From assembly GCA_003222455.1 (NCBI GenBank), contig QHWF01000267.1:1-6111 (forward strand): a stretch of DNA of 6,111 nucleotides. Reading direction: 5' to 3'. Origin of the DNA: Acidobacteriota bacterium (GTDB taxonomy: Bacteria > Acidobacteriota > Vicinamibacteria > Vicinamibacterales > CAVVIG01). A model generated the notes under the pieces. It was not told the origin of the DNA. It saw nothing but the letters and a program-made list of their open reading frames with translations, and did no database searches. Numbering within the stretch: the first letter of the stretch is position 1; each line of letters opens with the position of its first letter. This document shows positions 4,915 to 6,111 of this stretch, in pieces. A program made the translations under genes and the position numbers.

Positions 4915-6111
4915 TCACTCCCTGACACACCGCACCGAGAAGGCGCGCTGCTTTTCGCCCTCGGGCTGGCGATTGAGGGATAACCCACCCTTGCCGAAAT
5001 TGTAGAACGGCGCACTGGCTGGGTCGCTCTCTGATGCCGTCCAGTAGAATCCGTGGGCCTCGAGTCGTGCGTACTGACCATCCCCGACATCGCGGCCACC
5101 GCCCAGTAGGGCATTGAAGCCCGAACTGCCTCCGATCAAGAGCGCCTTGTACGCCGCTTTACCGCTGTCATCCGAATCCTCACGGACCCCACCGTAGTGC
5201 TTCGCCATCTGCCGCCATTCGTCGTCCGTCGGTAATCGCCATCCATCTCGCAACGATTGACATCCTCGCCGCGCCGACTCCCACGTGTACAAACGGCCAT
5301 ACTGACGGCAATTCAGTTCCGCATCTTCGTAGCAATAGGACGGGACAGTGTTGACGTTCAGATTGTGTGTCGTCCACTGTTTGCCGTCCGCCATCCGCTT
5401 GGAGGAATACATCGTGCCGGAGGCTTTCTGGTCTTGCGCTGAACGGCGCTGCAAGGAGGCGCTAACAGTGGAGAAAGCGTTCACCAGTTCATCGACCCCG
5501 ACGTTGATCGTCGCGCGCGCGATGCGATCGAGCTCCGCTTCGGGACCGACCAGATGAAACGTACGGTGAACGTGCGTGTAACGCTGCGCGGGAAGAAGAT
5601 CGAGAGCCGGCGAGGACGTCTCGAGCTCGAAGAACGGGCCCAGGGGCGCTTTGCCCGGCGCCGGCGGGCCGTCGTTGTAGCTGTTGATCACATCGCCCTT
5701 GTAGGGCTCGCGCTGAATCTCCCACATCGAGTTCACGTAGTTGACGGCGTCGGCGGGACGCGTGTACTGAACCAGCGTCAACGTGCGTCCCAGGGCGTCG
5801 TAGCTGCCAGCGGTCGGGAGAGCTCGCGACGCCGACAATCCGATCTTGCTGCGGTACTGCCCGTCTCCCCGAAAGAAAACGGCGGAACGTCCGACCATCA
5901 GACGATCGGCGGGCACCTTACCGAAGTACGCGTCGTTGACGACCGGTCCGAGCGTCGACTCCGGCCCAGGCACATAAGGCAGGGCGATGGTCGACGCAGA
6001 CGAAGGATTGAACATCCCGAGGATCCACACTGAGACGAGCCCGGATAGCGGCTGCCACGGCGCGCTCCCGGCGTTGGTGACGGTGTTGGCCGATTCGAAT
6101 GCGACCGTACG
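4915..6111 (-). CDS. DUF6786-like domain fused to FISUMP domain, 5'-partial
   Basis: This gene enters from the right edge; 398 residues are visible, ending with TGA at 4917-4915. In visible-residue numbering, about 1-200 resemble the uncharacterised DUF6786 family. Typical landmarks are AFESANTVTNAGSAPW (4-19), VWILGMFNPSSAS (27-39), VVNDAYFGKVPADRL, FFRGDGQYRSKIG, YVNSMWEIQ, GDVINSYNDG and LGPFFELETSSPA. A GTG at 6030-6028 could be taken as a start, but the family match continues upstream of it, so the true start lies outside the window. After a linker of about 35 residues, about 239-398 form a FISUMP domain (Fibrobacter succinogenes major paralogous domain, TIGR02145). It shows MADGKQWTTHNLNV, QYGRLYTWESA, GWRLPTDDEWRQM, FYWTASE and the terminal SVRCVRE. 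Four Cys (260, 268, 284, 395) could form disulfides, fitting an exported protein. Function is unknown for both domains. The family recall is from memory and the DUF number is less certain than the FISUMP call. Confidence 0.85.
   Translation of the reverse strand, partial: RTVAFESANTVTNAGSAPWQPLSGLVSVWILGMFNPSSASTIALPYVPGPESTLGPVVNDAYFGKVPADRLMVGRSAVFFRGDGQYRSKIGLSASRALPTAGSYDALGRTLTLVQYTRPADAVNYVNSMWEIQREPYKGDVINSYNDGPPAPGKAPLGPFFELETSSPALDLLPAQRYTHVHRTFHLVGPEAELDRIARATINVGVDELVNAFSTVSASLQRRSAQDQKASGTMYSSKRMADGKQWTTHNLNVNTVPSYCYEDAELNCRQYGRLYTWESARRGCQSLRDGWRLPTDDEWRQMAKHYGGVREDSDDSGKAAYKALLIGGSSGFNALLGGGRDVGDGQYARLEAHGFYWTASESDPASAPFYNFGKGGLSLNRQPEGEKQRAFSVRCVRE

Noticed and set aside
5554..6033. 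A 159-codon plus-strand frame at the right end.
   Set aside because: It is antisense to the DUF6786-like coding region, Arg-rich and without any domain.

Overview
The window is GC-rich, with mostly G/C third codon positions in the clear genes. It looks like chromosomal DNA of a soil-type acidobacterium, possibly Vicinamibacteria. That placement is an inference from gene content, chiefly a Hanks-type Ser/Thr kinase with a periplasmic PD40/TolB-like propeller, a gene type common in that phylum. No rRNA, tRNA, CRISPR array, transposase or phage gene is visible.

Layout: positions 1-214 hold no supportable gene, but a 9-bp-stem hairpin lies at 133-171. Two plus-strand genes follow: a carboxymuconolactone decarboxylase/AhpD-like protein (215-694) and an exported TPR-thioredoxin (TlpA-like) protein (863-1867). 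The 168-bp gap between them carries a weak promoter and a doubtful small antisense ORF. The convergent gap 1868-2087 holds a C-terminal gene scrap (minus strand) that abuts an 81-bp imperfect palindrome. On the minus strand lie a receptor-type Ser/Thr kinase (2088 to about 4778) and, upstream of it, a protein whose 5' end runs off the right edge (4915-6111). The latter joins a DUF6786-like domain to a C-terminal FISUMP domain.

How the genes fit together: the first two are both Cys-motif proteins (a CxxC-H alkylhydroperoxidase-like site and a WCxxC thioredoxin site), so a shared thiol or oxidative-stress theme is possible but unproven. The kinase and the DUF6786-FISUMP protein share a strand, with 136 bp between them. 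That gap contains a perfect TATAAT and a pair of inverted 16-bp motifs, so the kinase probably has its own regulated promoter. I see no obvious defence or biosynthetic system. The least routine items are the DUF6786-FISUMP fusion, the absence of an ATG/GTG/TTG start for the kinase, the motif repeated around the kinase gene, and the palindrome next to a truncated gene.
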